A DNA stretch of 32,722 bases, from assembly GCA_017995215.1 (NCBI GenBank), contig JAGOJH010000029.1, forward strand, positions 1 through 32,722. Direction: 5' to 3'. The position numbers and the translations under genes are program-made. This document shows, one piece after another, positions 32,650-32,722 of the stretch (position 1 is the first letter of the stretch; the number at the start of each line of letters is the position of its first letter). The stretch comes from Thermoclostridium sp. GTDB lineage: Bacteria; Bacillota; Clostridia; DSM-8532. The notes below the pieces were generated by a model, which did no database searches, had not been told where the DNA came from, and worked only from the letters and a program-made list of their open reading frames with translations.

Positions 32650-32722
32650 TCAAGCGCTTAACTTCAGTTTTTGTGTCCATACCTCCGGGAGGGCCTGGAT
32701 GAATGCGTCCATGATCTGATGT
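32650..32722 (-). CDS. C-terminal tail of an unidentified minus-strand gene, cut by window edge
   Basis: An open minus-strand frame enters from the right edge and ends at TGA at 32652-32650 after about 24 codons, with residues ending LPEVWTQKLKLSA. Codon choice looks coding-like, but the piece is too short to identify or to exclude chance. The 200 bp between it and ylxP (32451-32649) shows no gene or clear terminator. Confidence 0.25.
   Translation of the reverse strand, partial: HQIMDAFIQALPEVWTQKLKLSA

Noticed and set aside
32484-32722. Possible insertion-sequence end at the right edge
   Set aside because: The 24-codon tail is not recognisable as a transposase, and no terminal inverted repeat could be identified.

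Overview
The window looks like chromosomal DNA of a spore-forming member of the Clostridia (Bacillota). It carries a GerA-type germinant receptor operon, the spoIIGA-sigE-sigG sporulation block, ylmC/ymxH and nrdR next to sigG, a DegS/DegU-like pair, a SOS locus with Gram-positive LexA boxes, strong GGAGG ribosome sites and frequent TTG/GTG starts. No rRNA, CRISPR array, phage or intact insertion sequence was seen. The species cannot be named from this.

Layout. 1-4708 (minus): germinant receptor subunits A, B, C and the start of a small D-like subunit cut by the window edge. 4929-6503 (plus): a membrane protein and a TetR regulator behind a consensus promoter with two operator-like palindromes, then the decayed 3' end of a ferredoxin gene. 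6644-6926: a tRNA-Val(GAC) unit with its own promoter and terminator, then three 43-44 bp imperfect tandem repeats. 6935-13141 (minus): a run of exported proteins (RCC1 beta-propeller giant, TPR protein, SLH protein) with a 43-residue double-glycine-leader peptide gene inside it. 13299-14776: a highly structured stretch that may be a non-coding RNA, a membrane-anchored unknown protein and YccF.

14980-16908 (minus): an isopropylmalate/citramalate-synthase family enzyme, preceded by a second double-glycine-leader peptide gene. 17092-19380 (minus): nrdR, a DegS-like kinase split into two overlapping frames, and degU. 19509-22635 (minus): spoIIGA, sigE, sigG (with a sigma-F-like promoter in front) and ylmC. 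22636-23369: a gene-free stretch full of palindromes. 23370-27971: a metallo-beta-lactamase-fold protein, proA, a hemerythrin and prfC. 28051-30587 (minus): a PAS-GGDEF-HD-GYP protein, PspC and a double-ACT protein. 30899-31950: a YneA-like LysM protein divergent from lexA with three LexA boxes between them. 32163-32450: YlxP/DUF503, and at the edge the tail of an unidentified minus-strand frame.

The most novel material is the pair of short peptides at 8108-8239 and 16738-16908. Neither core contains cysteine, both leaders end in the same ELEQVSGG, and no peptidase-transporter or modification enzyme lies in the window. One peptide is embedded in a set of cell-surface genes and the other sits downstream of degU. 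I infer that they are secreted signals or surface-associated peptides processed by a transporter encoded elsewhere.
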